64,000 nucleotides of DNA from Cloeon dipterum (Eukaryota; Arthropoda; Insecta; Ephemeroptera; Baetidae), in contig NC_088789.1 in NCBI RefSeq assembly GCF_949628265.1, positions 22,809,883 through 22,873,882 on the forward strand, in the 5' to 3' direction. Every line of letters starts with the position of its first letter. Within the stretch, counting starts at the first letter, position 1. Below, piece after piece: positions 35,997 through 48,176 of the stretch. The notes under the pieces were generated by a model. That model was not told where the DNA came from and searched no databases. It was given only the letters and a program-made list of their open reading frames with translations. Both the position numbers and the translations under genes were made by a program.

Positions 35997-37135
35997 CACG
36001 TGAAATGCTTTCGCGAGTCACGCGATGCCAACCGGGCCCGTTGGTTTTTGAAAAATAAAAAAAAAAAATCACGAGAGCCGAATGAACGCTTGCTGAACGA
36101 CACGTGCCTGGTGCCACGCTTTCACGAATATTTCTACAAGTGGCACGTTGCAACCGCGTAATTAGCCACCCTGTCGGCCGGCAACACGTGTTACCAGCGC
36201 CACGTGACTCTTCAGGAGGCCCAGGGGCCGCGGAAACCCCACAAATTGATGATTTTTTGTTGCTAAGTGTTCCATAGACTCTAGATATGTTTAATTTCAT
36301 GTGCAAATTTAATTTTTTTCTAGATAAATATTTTCTTTATCTCAACAAAAATCCAAAAATTAGGAAATTAATATTTTTTCTGTTCGAAATTCGTGCATAT
36401 TGCTTTTAAAAACCGTATGAAATCTCTAAAATTACAAAATCAAATTTGAAATGTTCAAATCTAATTTATTTTCCCTGTGGTTAAATAATGTTGGAACCCA
36501 TCAGAAGGTTTTACAATTTATTGCAGCCATTTACGCAATAAATTTTGCTCATATCCAGGAAGTTATGAGTGCGCGGAGTCGGCTGTTCTCGATATTGATC
36601 GCGGCGCCAATCACGTGAGAGGCGGCTGTCCTTGTCCGTGTGTCGCGTGAACCAACCCCACGTGGGTTGGAAATCCCCGCTGGGGTGAAATAATCCGTCG
36701 CGCGCGGCGTCGCCCGTTTCGAGGCAAGAGTGGCGTGCGGGGAAATAGGACAACAGGGAAAATGGAATTTTCCACTCCTATCCAGGTCACTAATTTGATT
36801 TTGCTCTAATAGATTAAATGTTTATTATTTCAAATTTCAAATGGACTAAATAAATTACGTCATAGCTGAAAGTTTTAAAGATTTTTGTTTGTTTGTAATT
36901 TAAATTTGAGCATCCCTTTGTTGAAAATAAAAAAAATTTCAGTTTGAGAAAATTTAAATCTAATTCTTGATTTGTCCAGGAAACTGCGTTCTCAGGTGCA
37001 TTGACAGAGTCACGCGGTAGGAAGACTGTAGTGGGTGTAGGTCATGTTTGAGGATGCGCGTGCGCTGATCAATGAGGAGCTATATCTACACAGCGGCGGC
37101 AGCTTCGGGCGGCCCACGTGCATGGCTCTCACGTG
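35997..37135. promoter_or_regulatory. Cluster of eight CACGTG E-boxes in a GC-richer island
   Basis: CACGTG occurs at 35997, 36101, 36185, 36201, 36612, 36659, 37115 and 37130, with another at 37766. The sites fall in three close pairs or triplets about 400-500 bp apart. CACGTG binds bHLH factors such as CLOCK/CYCLE, MYC/MAX and USF. The island lies 1.5-2.6 kb upstream of FBXL3 and 2.7-3.9 kb upstream of the secreted-protein gene. Which gene it serves is not shown. Confidence 0.65.
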
Positions 37136-38030
37136 GGTATATTTGTTTTGCGAAATGCTCGCTTTCAACCGCAATAACGCCGTTTTCTTGGAGTGCTTCG
37201 CAATTAATCCAGCTTCCTGGACGAATCTCGAAATTTCGCCGAGACGCAAATAACGGGTTAGACCGAAAATACAAATATACTCACAAGAAAATGTGACCTT
37301 GCCGGCGAAAGTGAGCAACCGCGGGGCTGTTGGCAACAAGAAAGCAATGGTCACCAGGCCACTTTTTATGCGCTTTTGGCTCGCAGGGTTGCTCTTCGGA
37401 GGCGAGGGTGGTGCTTCTCTTGCACGTCGATGCGGCGGGCGAGGCAAGCGGTCGACTGACTGCCGGGATCCGCGGCCAACGGCGGCGCCGATGTTCAGCG
37501 CAGTTGTGTCTGTTCCCCGCTCTCGCGATGATAATGACACATTATACACGGCAGCGCTCTCGCTCGCTACATGTGCGCCAGCGTCCACCGGTGTGCCGCC
37601 GATCTATCGACGCCGACGCCACAGCACACACACACACACACGCACGTTTTATATAACTGCTCGCGCTTTTAAGGCTGGACGCTGGCTCTATGCACGGGGT
37701 GCAAAAATAGCACCTAAGTGCGCATAGACTTGCGGTGGAAAACTCGCCTTTTTGAACGATATAAACACGTGCGGCTTTCTTCTATTTTCGTGCGTAATCC
37801 GCGCTGTTGCTGTCAGAACTGAGCATTTGTGATTTTTATTCGCATCAAAGGGGTGGAATGAGAAAGAAGGGCAAACTGTTAGCTTTCAGCGGTCAAGAGA
37901 CGCTCTGATTTCCTACTTTAGTTAAAATTTAGATTTTAAAATAAAAATAAATTGAAACTAATGATCCTATTTTAACCGTTTGCTCTGTAATTTAACTAAT
38001 ATCTGGACCGATTAAAAATGACGTTATAGA
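37136..38030. promoter_or_regulatory. GC-rich, TATA-bearing promoter-like island
   Basis: High-CpG stretch to about 37.75 kb containing an (AC)n run (37625-37642), TATATAA at 37650-37656 and a CACGTG at 37766. Two long overlapping frames on opposite strands here look like GC-rich artefacts. The downstream transcript is not identified. Confidence 0.35.
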
Positions 38031-38580
38031 CTGGATTGATACAGGGCAACAATTGAATGGAATTGTTGACTACAATCGGCAGATAATCATATTGTTTGTT
38101 TCAATAATCATGTAACAATACTAGTTGTATATTGCGAATTGATAGTACTTCCTCATTGCGATCCGTTGGCTGCATGCACCTCAGAAATTATTTAAAAAAT
38201 GAAAAAATCATCTGCTTTTTACCTATGTACTTGTTTTCCTTGTCGCAATCTACGCAACTAGTTGTTACAATCATCTCAACAATGTGAAATAATCTAATCA
38301 GGACCAAGTAACAGCCAAATTTCTCGAACAATTAAACGATTTGTTGCCAAAGAAATGTTTGCTTGATTTCGATTCCTCTGGTCATGGTCTATCCAACATT
38401 GAGGGAATTATGAGTAAAACTTTAATTCTGGTGAAAGAAATCACAATTTTCAATAGAGTGCTTGCCGCTTATCTAGCATGCAAACCTTAGAGCCAATTTT
38501 CTTAGAAATTTAAACGGCAGCCTGGGTAAATTTTGGCCGTTTTGGAGAACATTTAAGGGTAAAAAATTATCATTTTTCTA
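38030..38580. repeat. Diverged copy of the dispersed inverted-repeat family
   Basis: TGATACAGGGCAACAATTGAA at the left (38039 onward) and GATTTCGATTCCTCTGGTCA, TCTATCCAAC further on match, in the same order, the arms of the element at 63.05-63.74 kb. Ends are approximate. Confidence 0.5.
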
Positions 38581-39780
38581 AATTTTCCAGTCCGGTTCCA
38601 TTTTATTGAAAAAAAATAATCAACTTAAAAATAGGAGCTTTTGGGCAGTACTTACATACTGACAAAATACTTCTGTATTTTGTGATAATATTGTTCTACA
38701 AAAAAATTGTGGGATCGCAGTTTCTAAATCTCCTAAATCTGAAGTTTATCCATTTTAATCATATTTTTGTTGCTTCTCTGAAAGTCAATCTTCTTGCTGT
38801 ACGCTTTTGAAAATGATATTTTTCACAAAATCTTGCCGCAGAATTCACATATACAATCGTTATTAGGTTCATAATGAAACTACAGATTAGAAAATAAAGT
38901 GATAGCTATGACAAGCAAATCTTGTAAAAATATGTTTATCAGGAAAATCTGGGCCACGCTAGGTCTCCTCTAATTAATCATAGTTTATCTATGATTCATA
39001 AAACTTTTTATACGCATCAGTCTCTGGCAAGTTACATCTATTTTTAAGTCAGTTACATAAAAATTGGAGCCTTCGCAATCATTTCATAGATTTAGATCAA
39101 CTTAGAAATACCAAACACTTCTTAAAATAGTGAGTTAATAACTCTTTCTAGGTTTTCTAAGTCAGTATTAGTTACTTGTTGCCAGATAATTTCAATTCTA
39201 TTCGTTTCAATCGTTAATTTTATCATTCCAAAATTTCTTCGTGAATTTATCCGAGAAGATTTAAATTTCATAATTATAAAATTACCTACGGGTGCATTTC
39301 TTTCTTTTTTCTAACATCTATTGTGATCCTTGAAATTGATATGAAGTTAGATTACCTATTAATTATTTGAACATATTGGAGTATCTAAATTATATTATTT
39401 GACAGAATAAATAGAAATTTGTGAAATGCGTTATACATAGAATTGCGATCCAGGCAATTTATATTGTAAGAGTAAAATTATCTAAAAATTTTATGTATTT
39501 ATCTCTCATCAACAATTAAACCTTTAAAATAATTTAAATGGATTTTGACAAAAAGTCAATTAAAATATTTATGTAATAAATTAAATGTGGTTTTAAATTG
39601 ATTGTAAAGAACAATTGCAAATAAATAATAGCAGAGCAGAATATAGAAACGCAAAAATGTAGTCGGTGAGAGACCATTCGCGACAAAGTAAGTAAGACTG
39701 CTGCGCGGCGAGAAAGGAAGGAGCCACCTGTCGAGGAACGGCGCACCTGAGCCCGCCCTGCTGACCCAGATTCGCGCTGC
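38581..39780. other. AT-rich spacer
   Basis: No gene, structured repeat or GC-rich island seen. Confidence 0.5.
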
Positions 39781-39787
39781 AGCTCCG

Positions 39788-39793
39788 TCAGTT
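39788..39793 (+). promoter_or_regulatory. Initiator motif for the secreted-protein gene
   Basis: TCAGTT, the arthropod initiator consensus, lies 64-69 bp before the ATG at 39857 inside a short GC-rich stretch. No TATA box at -30. Confidence 0.4.
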
Positions 39794-39856
39794 AGTCCAC
39801 CTTGGGAGCCCGGACGGAGCGTTCGTTTCACGTACGCGGACTATGTGACAGCAGCC

Positions 39857-42320
39857 ATGGGCCCTAAAGTTGCCCTGCTGGTTGCCCTGCTGCTCGCCAC
39901 TTCTTGTGAGTGTCCAAAGTTGTTTTTTCGCCGATCATCGCCTCTGCTTTTCCCTCGGAGAGCAGTGCGCGGGAAATGCGTTTGCGACAGTCTCGTGTTT
40001 ATATGGAGAGTTAGAAAGTTTCAATGAGAGCATCTCATTTCACTGCTGCGCGAAAATCTAGTCCGCTGTTTGCTATCACTCGCATTCCTCTGCTGCTCCT
40101 TATGCAAATAGTATATCTTTCCGCGAATCCCGTTTTCTCGTGCTGAAATTTTTGGATTTTTTAATCCAAATTCGTTCGCGTTTCCGCCTTGAGAGTGCTA
40201 GGTATAAAGCATTATGTGAAAGGGTTTCTGCGGTCTCTTTCTTGCAAGGCCATTTATTTCTGCTTTTATTCGAGCGAGAAATTTATTACGCAATGGAAGT
40301 AGTGGGAAATTATTGGAAAATAAAAGGTGAGCTGCGAAGGTGGTGTATTTATAGAAGATCGTTACATTAATTAAAAAAGGGATGAGAGCAATAATGTAGA
40401 AAATTTATGCATGAAACGAGCTTGAAAACGTAATAATAATCGTCGATCAGGACGCACTGGAGGATGCGAAAACTAGATCTGCTCGAGTTAACCTTGAGAT
40501 CTTGTTAATTGAGCAAAAAATCGCTTCTTATCTCCTCCTTACAGAGCGTAACCGCATTTTATAGCACTCAAAAAGAGAGATAAAATTCGTCCTCGGTATT
40601 TCTTTTTCTCTTCCGGGCTCATGAAACGTCCCTCACCGTATCCTTGAGTTCTTTTTCTTTCTAATGCAATCGAGCTCAACCAAAATTAAATTTGCGGACA
40701 CTCTTTAATTCCTTTCTTCCATTGTCCGCGCCAAAAGGATTGAATGCGGGGACTTTCCTCCTTTTGAAATTCCTCCTCTTTGAATGAATAACCAAACGAG
40801 AGAGGTTACTCAGCATTTTGCATTGTCAGTGGATAGTCAAGCGAGACTAGACAATTCATAACTTTCTCTTTCTCCCCTGTCGATGTCGAAAATATGCAAC
40901 CCACGCGTCCCTCGTGTCGCGCGGGATGTGTTTGGGCCACGTGATGCGTGCGATTGGCCTCGATGAATATATATTTTATTTTTACAATCATATATTTTCA
41001 AAATTACAATAATCGGGCACTTGAACAAATAACAAACGGAATCACAGGTTTCTAATTTTTGCATATATTTGCAGGTGTCTCTACAAGCGGGCTTATCATC
41101 CCAGAAGAGTTGCCGTCGCTCCTTTCCATTATTTATTCTAACATTCCTCCAATTAAAAACGGTGAGTTTTTCTTCAATTTGTATTGGCCCTCATTAAAAT
41201 TTGAGAGCATAAAATTTCTATAATTGAACGATGTAAAATGAAAATTAAAACATACCCTTGAAATCTTTGAAATTATAATTCAACATCGCTTTTGTAAAAA
41301 TTTTGTCAAAGCCATACCAAAATATAAAATTCTGGAAAAAAGAAATATTGAATTTTTAAATCCATTGTTTCTTATAAAATCCTTAAAATAAAATGGAAAA
41401 TATTAGTTTATATAATTTAAATTTGAAAAAAATTAATTACAATTAAATTGCTATTAATTTTAAAATTTTAGTCATTTTTTATAAAATTAAATTAATTTGT
41501 AGATTTGAAATTAGAATTGGCCAAAAGTAGTTAAAACTGCAATACAAACAAGCGCTATATCATTGTTGATATACCTTTCACCTTAAAATTGCACAATCAC
41601 CGAAAAATATTATTTTATTTAATTTATAAAATATTTTTTATGATTTAACTCTAAATTTAATCTTCATTGTTTAAATTTAATTTTGGGCAAATTTAAAATC
41701 ACCCGTTTCAATTTAACACTCATTTTCTATAAAAAGATTAAATTTTTCAAATTCTTCAATTTTCTACTGTAACCAAAAATGGCCATGCGCACTTTTTATA
41801 TTCATTGTTATTTTACTACTTGCACCAGATTTTTCGCTATTAATTTCTGTGCCAGATTTATCATTTCTATAAGTTTAAAACAAATTAAATTGGAGCCAAT
41901 ATTGCCTAAAAGTTCCTTGAGTTAATAAATATTTTTTTAAATTCCTCAGAGTTCTAATGCCACTCTCAGCCTAAATTTCAACGTGGATTTTCGCCTTTCA
42001 GGTTTTGACACTCGGTTTGGCGTCGGCTTCCGACTTGGCCAGCATGCCGATGTACAATTCCTCACCGAAATCGGTCCTCAGCTGGAAACGGACCAACTGG
42101 GCGGTGAGCAGGAGAGGCGGAGGCACGCTGTGAATCCGCCAACGCCGCAGGAAACAATCCGGCGAGAAACTTTGCTCAACAAGGACAAAGCAGAGGAGCA
42201 ACCTCAGGAAAATTGGCTCCTTCGATGGCGTGTATGTGCAAAACTCGTTTAAGTTTGATATTGAAATTAATCTGGAAATTTCAGCAATCCTTGCCAAAGT
42301 CGAGTAAGAAGGAAGAGTGA
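39857..42320 (+). CDS. Small secreted protein, family not recognised
   Basis: Four exons, 39857-39905, 41075-41161, 42002-42231 and 42285-42320, join to 133 residues. The first exon is a signal peptide (MGPKVALLVALLLATSC). The mature part has LIIPEELPSLLSIIYSNIPP, then GFDTRFGVGFRLGQHADVQF and a charged, Gln/Glu-rich tail ending SKKEE. No membrane helix follows the signal, and cysteine is almost absent, so it is not a typical knottin or cuticle protein. Single basic sites (ERRRH, RREL-like) could allow proteolysis, but no amidation signal for a neuropeptide is seen. The last intron is only 53 nt. If retained, the protein ends at 42252 with another tail. A poly(A) signal AATAAA is near 42440. 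I assign no function. Confidence 0.7.
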
Positions 42321-45300
42321 CAGAGAGAGGAAATCGACAGGAAATGGTTGTGAGCTTTAAACGATTTTGAGTGGATATATATTGTTGTATGTTCCTTTCA
42401 AATGACAAGTAATTTATGTATTCTATTTTGGTTTTGTAAATAAAGCAAATTTGCGTGGATCAAATTTGTTTTCCAAATTAAAACAAAGATTATCAAGATT
42501 TAAAGCACCTTTTTTTAGATATTAAAATCGTCCCATTGAATAAAACATAAAAAGTCGATGGTGCTGATAGTGAGCGAGAAACATCTCTGGTCACAATAAC
42601 TTCAAGGTGGATATTGAGAATAATTAAATTAAAATTGGGATCCCAATGACCGCGCGTTTAGAAAAATATTTAAATTAGGCACGATATATGACGAAATCGA
42701 CTATTAGCTAATTTGAGGTCTTCTTCGAAGAAAAATTGCGTGTTTTGTCAGATTTTTCGTATCTGCATATATTTATTTTTTTCATCGCAAATTATACTCA
42801 GTCTTAAAATTATTGTTGGGAGGGATTAATAATTTGATGGTACGATGAAAGGGAAACTTTAAATGTTCATTTATTATTATAGATCTGTCGAGTTGAATTA
42901 AAAATAGCAACAACAAAAAATGAATAAAAATAAAAACACAGATTTGGGAATTTTTGCTATCCCTCAGAGTTTCTGGGATTTCTGGATTCCTAGCAATATA
43001 TTATCTTAACTCTTATTGTTAACCATTAAAAATGCAAAGGTACCGTTTCTGGGAAAAATTTGAAAAGGTGATAACTTGTAGAATAGTAAATTCTAGAGGT
43101 TGTTAAAATAATTGTCATGAATATTCTCAATTTGAAGCCAAGCAACTTGCCCCTTCGTCACGTCACAGGTCAGGATTTAAAAAATGGTCCAAATTTACAA
43201 AATGGCATTAATTTCAAAATTTGATTTTTTTGAGGACATATACATATATACTGATAGAAAATATTTCTAAAATACAAAATTGCTAAAATCGTTTCATACA
43301 CGAAGCAATAGCCGCAATAGCATTATCAAAAATTGGTGGCATAGTTTTTCATTTTTTTATGAGAAAATCGGATTCAAAGTCTAAAACTTGTATTTTGCAA
43401 CCTGTTGCAATTCCAGGTCTCTATTACGTATTGCTATTTTTTCAGGATTTCAATTGGCTTTTGATTAAAAATAATGAATATTGACTTTTGGGAGTGAGGA
43501 CTTGGACCTACCCCTAATCCCGGGGTTGAATGTTTGATATTCAAGTCGGTTCCTATATTTTTCGCCACGAGAAACTCAATTCTGGACAATTTCATCGCAT
43601 CTCATCCTCTTTGATTTTTTTCAATACAAATTAGCCTTTTTAATTAAATCATACCATATACTGTATGTATATATTTAAAAAAACATCACAGGTGGAAAAT
43701 AATCTGTTTAGACCCAAAATACAAACTAAAACACCTGGATCACTTTCAATAATTGCTTTATTATTTTTATTTATGTGAAGAAAGAATCAATTTTCAAAGT
43801 GTCTGCGTTCGAAGGGAACTCGATCCCCTCCTCGCTGCGGTGCATAAAATCAGTCAAAACAAAACGGAAGCGGCGGTGTCATGCGGAGGCTTGATCGAGA
43901 GCGTCGGGATGGGATACACTCGAAACTTCGCTTGAATTTTGATGGGTTTATGACACTACTTCATAAATAACGGCGGAAAACGATTCTCACGCGGCGCCGA
44001 GCTGCACGGCCACGTGCCAACGTGTCGTCCATTTATCATCTCAACACTGAATTTCAAAAATAATAATTGTGTATTCTTGCCCGATGCTCATCGCAATTCG
44101 CGTTTCACGAATTCGCTTGGAAAAAACGGAATAACTTCGGCTACATCGCTCTCTTGCTCTCGACGCGCGATTTGAATAATTGAAGGACACGCGTGGATAT
44201 AAAGAATCGATTCACCTGTGCGCGCAACTCTCACGGCTGATTTTTTTGAATGAATATTTTATGTAGTACCCAAAGACAAAGTAAAATAGGGACTTTGCTT
44301 CGTGGCTTGAAACAAACTTTTTTCTTTTTCTTATCACACTCGAGAAACTGGTAAATGTTTATTCGTACATCACAGTATTTGCATATTAAATAGTGCAACC
44401 CACGATAAGACGCGTGTTTCGTGAATATGAGTTTCATGATTTTTTTCTTACTGAATTATATAAAGGACGGGAAAAAGAAATTAAAATTATAAAGATTGGC
44501 AGGTTGAAATCGAAACTTTTTTTGAGCAGAAGTTGAGCGGTTTTAAAAGTAACAAAAAAGAGAATCCATTACGGCCCCTTAGGTACATCAAATCAGCAGG
44601 AATTTATTGTAAAACAAATACGTGCCACAGAATAATATAACTCAAGAGGATTCTGAATCACCGACCGCTGAAAATTACTAAAAAGAGAGCAAAGTTCATG
44701 CCCAAGCCTCCCTCTGAGACAAATTTTTCTCTTACTTAAAAAATCCATTTTTTACTAAAGGTCGCACTGCAGGAAGAAAAAGTCGACATTCCTCATAGAA
44801 AAATTTTGTTGTTTTATATATGCCTGTTTCGGCTGTCAACTGCAGTCCTATTTCAAGGGGGAAAAACTATTTAGATCATAATATACATTCTATATAGCTT
44901 CTTTAAATTAAAAAGAGAAAAAAGAAAGGTTTGCCGCCTTTCGAATAATTCAGGATTAATAAAAGGGCGCGTAAAATTGAAAAATAGTATTGGAAGTGCT
45001 TTTATCTGGACTTTCTGGAAAAACCCAGCCTTCTCTCTACAATGTTTTAGATGTTTAAAAATTGGAAAACCCTTTAGAATCTGGAAATGTTAAGAAAATT
45101 TACATCCAGCTTAATGTAAATTGTTTTTTCAAGATCTTTTTCAATCTTTATTTCTTGTTTCACATGTTTATGTAGCTAAATAGGGAAATTAAAAAGTCCC
45201 GCTTTAAAATTTAATTTAGCATGCACAGGCCTAGAAATAATGGAATTAAAATTTTGATAAGCTTTGGAAATAAGTTCCTGTGTCTGAGTTTTAACCTTTT

Positions 45301-45649
45301 TTTGTATTATTTTATGTTTCAAAAGTTTAGAATATAATAAAAACATAAAATATCTTTCGTTATAACGATTTTATGATACTTTAAAAATAAAAATTAGAAT
45401 TTTAGTAATTATCTGAGGAAAATATAATTTTTTTGTAAAGAGAGATGAATGGACCAAAAATTGTGCGAATGCGAATCCTGGAATAATCTTTCAAATTAGC
45501 ATATCTTTGTCCTCGTCTGGGAGATTAATTTAATTTGTTCCCTTACCTCCCATAGTTTTCTATTTTTGCATTAAATCACCTGGGGAATTTTTTTAAAATA
45601 TTCCATTTGACGCAAATCACCCTGGAGACCAAAACAAAAATAAATCCTG

Positions 45650-46140
45650 CAAACAACAGCGCACCTGATCGCCCACCTTTCCAGTCGCTAATCCCATTTC
45701 ACTGCGAATGCATTAGAGACGAGATTAATAATGTAGGTCATTGAAGGTTTAATTAATACCGCACTCGGTGCCTTATTACGAACGGAGCAGAGGAAACGCG
45801 TCGCTCTCTCGGCGGAACGAATGAATTATTATTAACACCGGGTCAAAACTCCCTGGCCGCGCGTCTGCCGTGAATCTATGTAAAATCATTCTGATAATTC
45901 ACACACCAACTGACTGACTGACTGGATGCTCGGCGTCGATCGAGTCTGGCCACTTATTCTCGGCGTGTGTGTTTAAACCCTTTCGGGCTGCAGCCTCGTG
46001 CAGTGCGAGCAGCATCCTTGTGCCACATTATTTCTCACTCTCGCGCGCGGCGCGTACAATTTCTGATTCATTTGGTTTTCACGCTAACTCGCTGCTGCAG
46101 CTGCAGGTACAGCCCATTTCATAACACACCTTCGGGGAAT
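45650..46140. promoter_or_regulatory. GC-rich island with minus-strand initiator repeats
   Basis: On the minus strand a CAGTCAGTCAGTCAGTT run (about 45908-45924) gives overlapping TCAGT initiators. Homeodomain-type TAATTA and TAATCC sites are nearby. No long coding frame follows. Confidence 0.3.
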
Positions 46141-46654
46141 CCACAAACTACTGCAATCTCATTAGTTGCTAAGATTATTCAGTTTCTTGCGCCTTTTGTT
46201 TTGATTGGAAATTGTATCTGGAATAAATCGGAGACGGGTGCGAAAATAGACTGCATCGATGCAGTCAATATTTCTCATGAAATTCTAATTCAAAGGTGAT
46301 GTAATAGTAAAATTATCTTGGAATTTTTTTAATTTTGAAACGCGATTTTTCTTTTATGTCTTTAACAATAAAAAAATTATTCAATGTTTTGAATAGATAA
46401 AAACGGATTTATAAATTTGATAATTTCTGGATACTTTTGTACATTTGGTTATTCTTTAAGAAAAGATAAGCAATTATTCCTGCTGTGGTTCACTATAAAA
46501 TCCTGAGATTTAGGATGTGATGCTGCACCCCGTGTAGTTCTCATGCGTGGCGGTTGTTTGCAAGGTCTCTCTGCTCGGCACTGGCATGTTGGACTCCCAC
46601 GCCTATCCTAACAGAAACATTGTTGGGACTAAAGGTACTTGACTAGGATCAAAG

Positions 46655-47060
46655 TGATTCAAGAAGATTTATACTGAAAACCATTATAAATTTGCGAGAA
46701 ACGTGGCTGCAAAGTTAGCATGCTTTAATCAAATGGAGAGGACTGTCTCCCTACTTGAAATCTGAATTTTATTTCACAACAAAGAGTTTCCCCAAAATGT
46801 TTTAAGCATCGTTGGATAGATCTCGACCAAAGGAATCGAATTTTTCAAAAAAATATGGTTAAGGGCTGTAAATTTTGGATAAAATTGCGTCAAATATTTT
46901 TTAGTATTGCAAATCAAGAACAAATTTAAAAACCAAAAAAGACGAACTGCCTATTTTCACCAAAATTATAATTTTTTCGATTTTTTCTCTCAATCAATCC
47001 AGATACAGTATTTTGACTGAAGAACTTATATCTATCAATAATTAAAACTTTCGTTGCCAT
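46655..47060. repeat. Diverged copy of the dispersed inverted-repeat family
   Basis: GACTGTCTCC, ACTTGAAATCTG, TTTCACAACAAAGAGTTTCC and GTTGGATAGATCTCGACC occur in the same order as in one arm of the 63.05-63.74 kb element. Only one arm is evident here. Confidence 0.5.
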
Positions 47061-47671
47061 TGGGAGTAGCCATTGTAAAATCGAAAGTCTTCTCCAAATT
47101 ATTTTTATTTAGAAATTAGGAGGAGCTGGATGCCAAAAAATACAATATCTCATTTTGACCAATTTTGTACCTGCCGAAAAAACAAAATCTCGGTAATTTC
47201 TGTCGTTTCAGGGAACCAATTTATTTTAATTAACTTTTTTGTAATTAAAATTCAAAGTATCTAACACTTTTTCTGTCGGTTTTGCCATTCTTAGATCTTA
47301 CAATTAGTCAGAAAAGGATTGATCAGCTTAATTTCCAAAGCTTAAACCTGTTTGTAATTTGTTTTTGTGTTTTTAATCTTATCAGTACCACCATGATAAT
47401 CAAATAATAAATATCGATTTCAAATCTCTTACTCATTAGCTGTTAACTAGAAAAAATATTAAATATTCAATTTCGGCCATTTTGGTTTAAAATGTCCTCA
47501 ATGCAGAGATATTGATCCAAAGTTTACAGTTGCAATTCTTTTATACATTCGGTAAAAAATCAAATGCACGCAGAGTGCTTTATGCAACGTGACAATGAGG
47601 TGCGATTGAGGTCACACAAATGCATAGGAACATACTATATCCTATCCGCAATCAGGCATAAAGATGGAACA

Positions 47672-47730
47672 TATTTATATAATAGTCGCACGCGTGCAGT
47701 GCAATGCATCATATAAGTTACCAAGGCAAC
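47672..47730 (-). promoter_or_regulatory. RFX X-box next to a minus-strand TATA box
   Basis: GTTACCAAGGCAAC at 47717-47730 fits the X-box consensus GTNRCC-N2-RGYAAC perfectly. On the minus strand TTATATAAATA (47682-47672) lies 34 bp further downstream, the usual spacing for an activator and core promoter. No coding exon is recognised downstream. Confidence 0.5.
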
Positions 47731-48176
47731 GCGCGGGCATGAGAGGTAAAGCACATCGCCGCATAATTGCACCGATCGAGCCATAATTACGCCGCCGCCA
47801 AGATCAGTATGTGTGTGTGAACTTTGTCCGTTTGCCTTTCTGCGGTTAATTGTCTTTAGGTGGAATGGCACTAAAAAACGCCCATACGCTCGTACCCTTG
47901 ACGCTTTTTAATTGTGCGTCTGTCAGGAAATTTTTTTATTCAAGCTCAAGGGTGATTTCACTCTCTACCGCTTACGCACTTACTTGTGAGTTCATAGACT
48001 TCTCTTGGAAACTCGAACTACTTGTTTTTGTTTAACCAAGGCCTGGGAAAATAATATGAAGATTGATTGTTTTACTCGTAGTATCTATTCATCGAGAAAA
48101 TGACTAACAAAAAAATGGGCATGATTTCCGTTTAAAACGGCTGCTAGAAATATCAGAGATTGATAAAGACGGTTAC

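Noticed and set aside
37010-37588. 192-codon open frame on the minus strand
   Set aside because: It lies in a GC-rich CpG island, overlaps long frames on the other strand, lacks domain-like pattern and is a plausible stop-poor artefact.
37293-37727. 144-codon open frame on the plus strand
   Set aside because: Same island; composition driven by CpG and the AC repeat; no splice or family support.
43800-43935. Possible tRNA from TTCGA and CTCGATCCCC words
   Set aside because: No cloverleaf can be drawn with proper spacing of A and B boxes.
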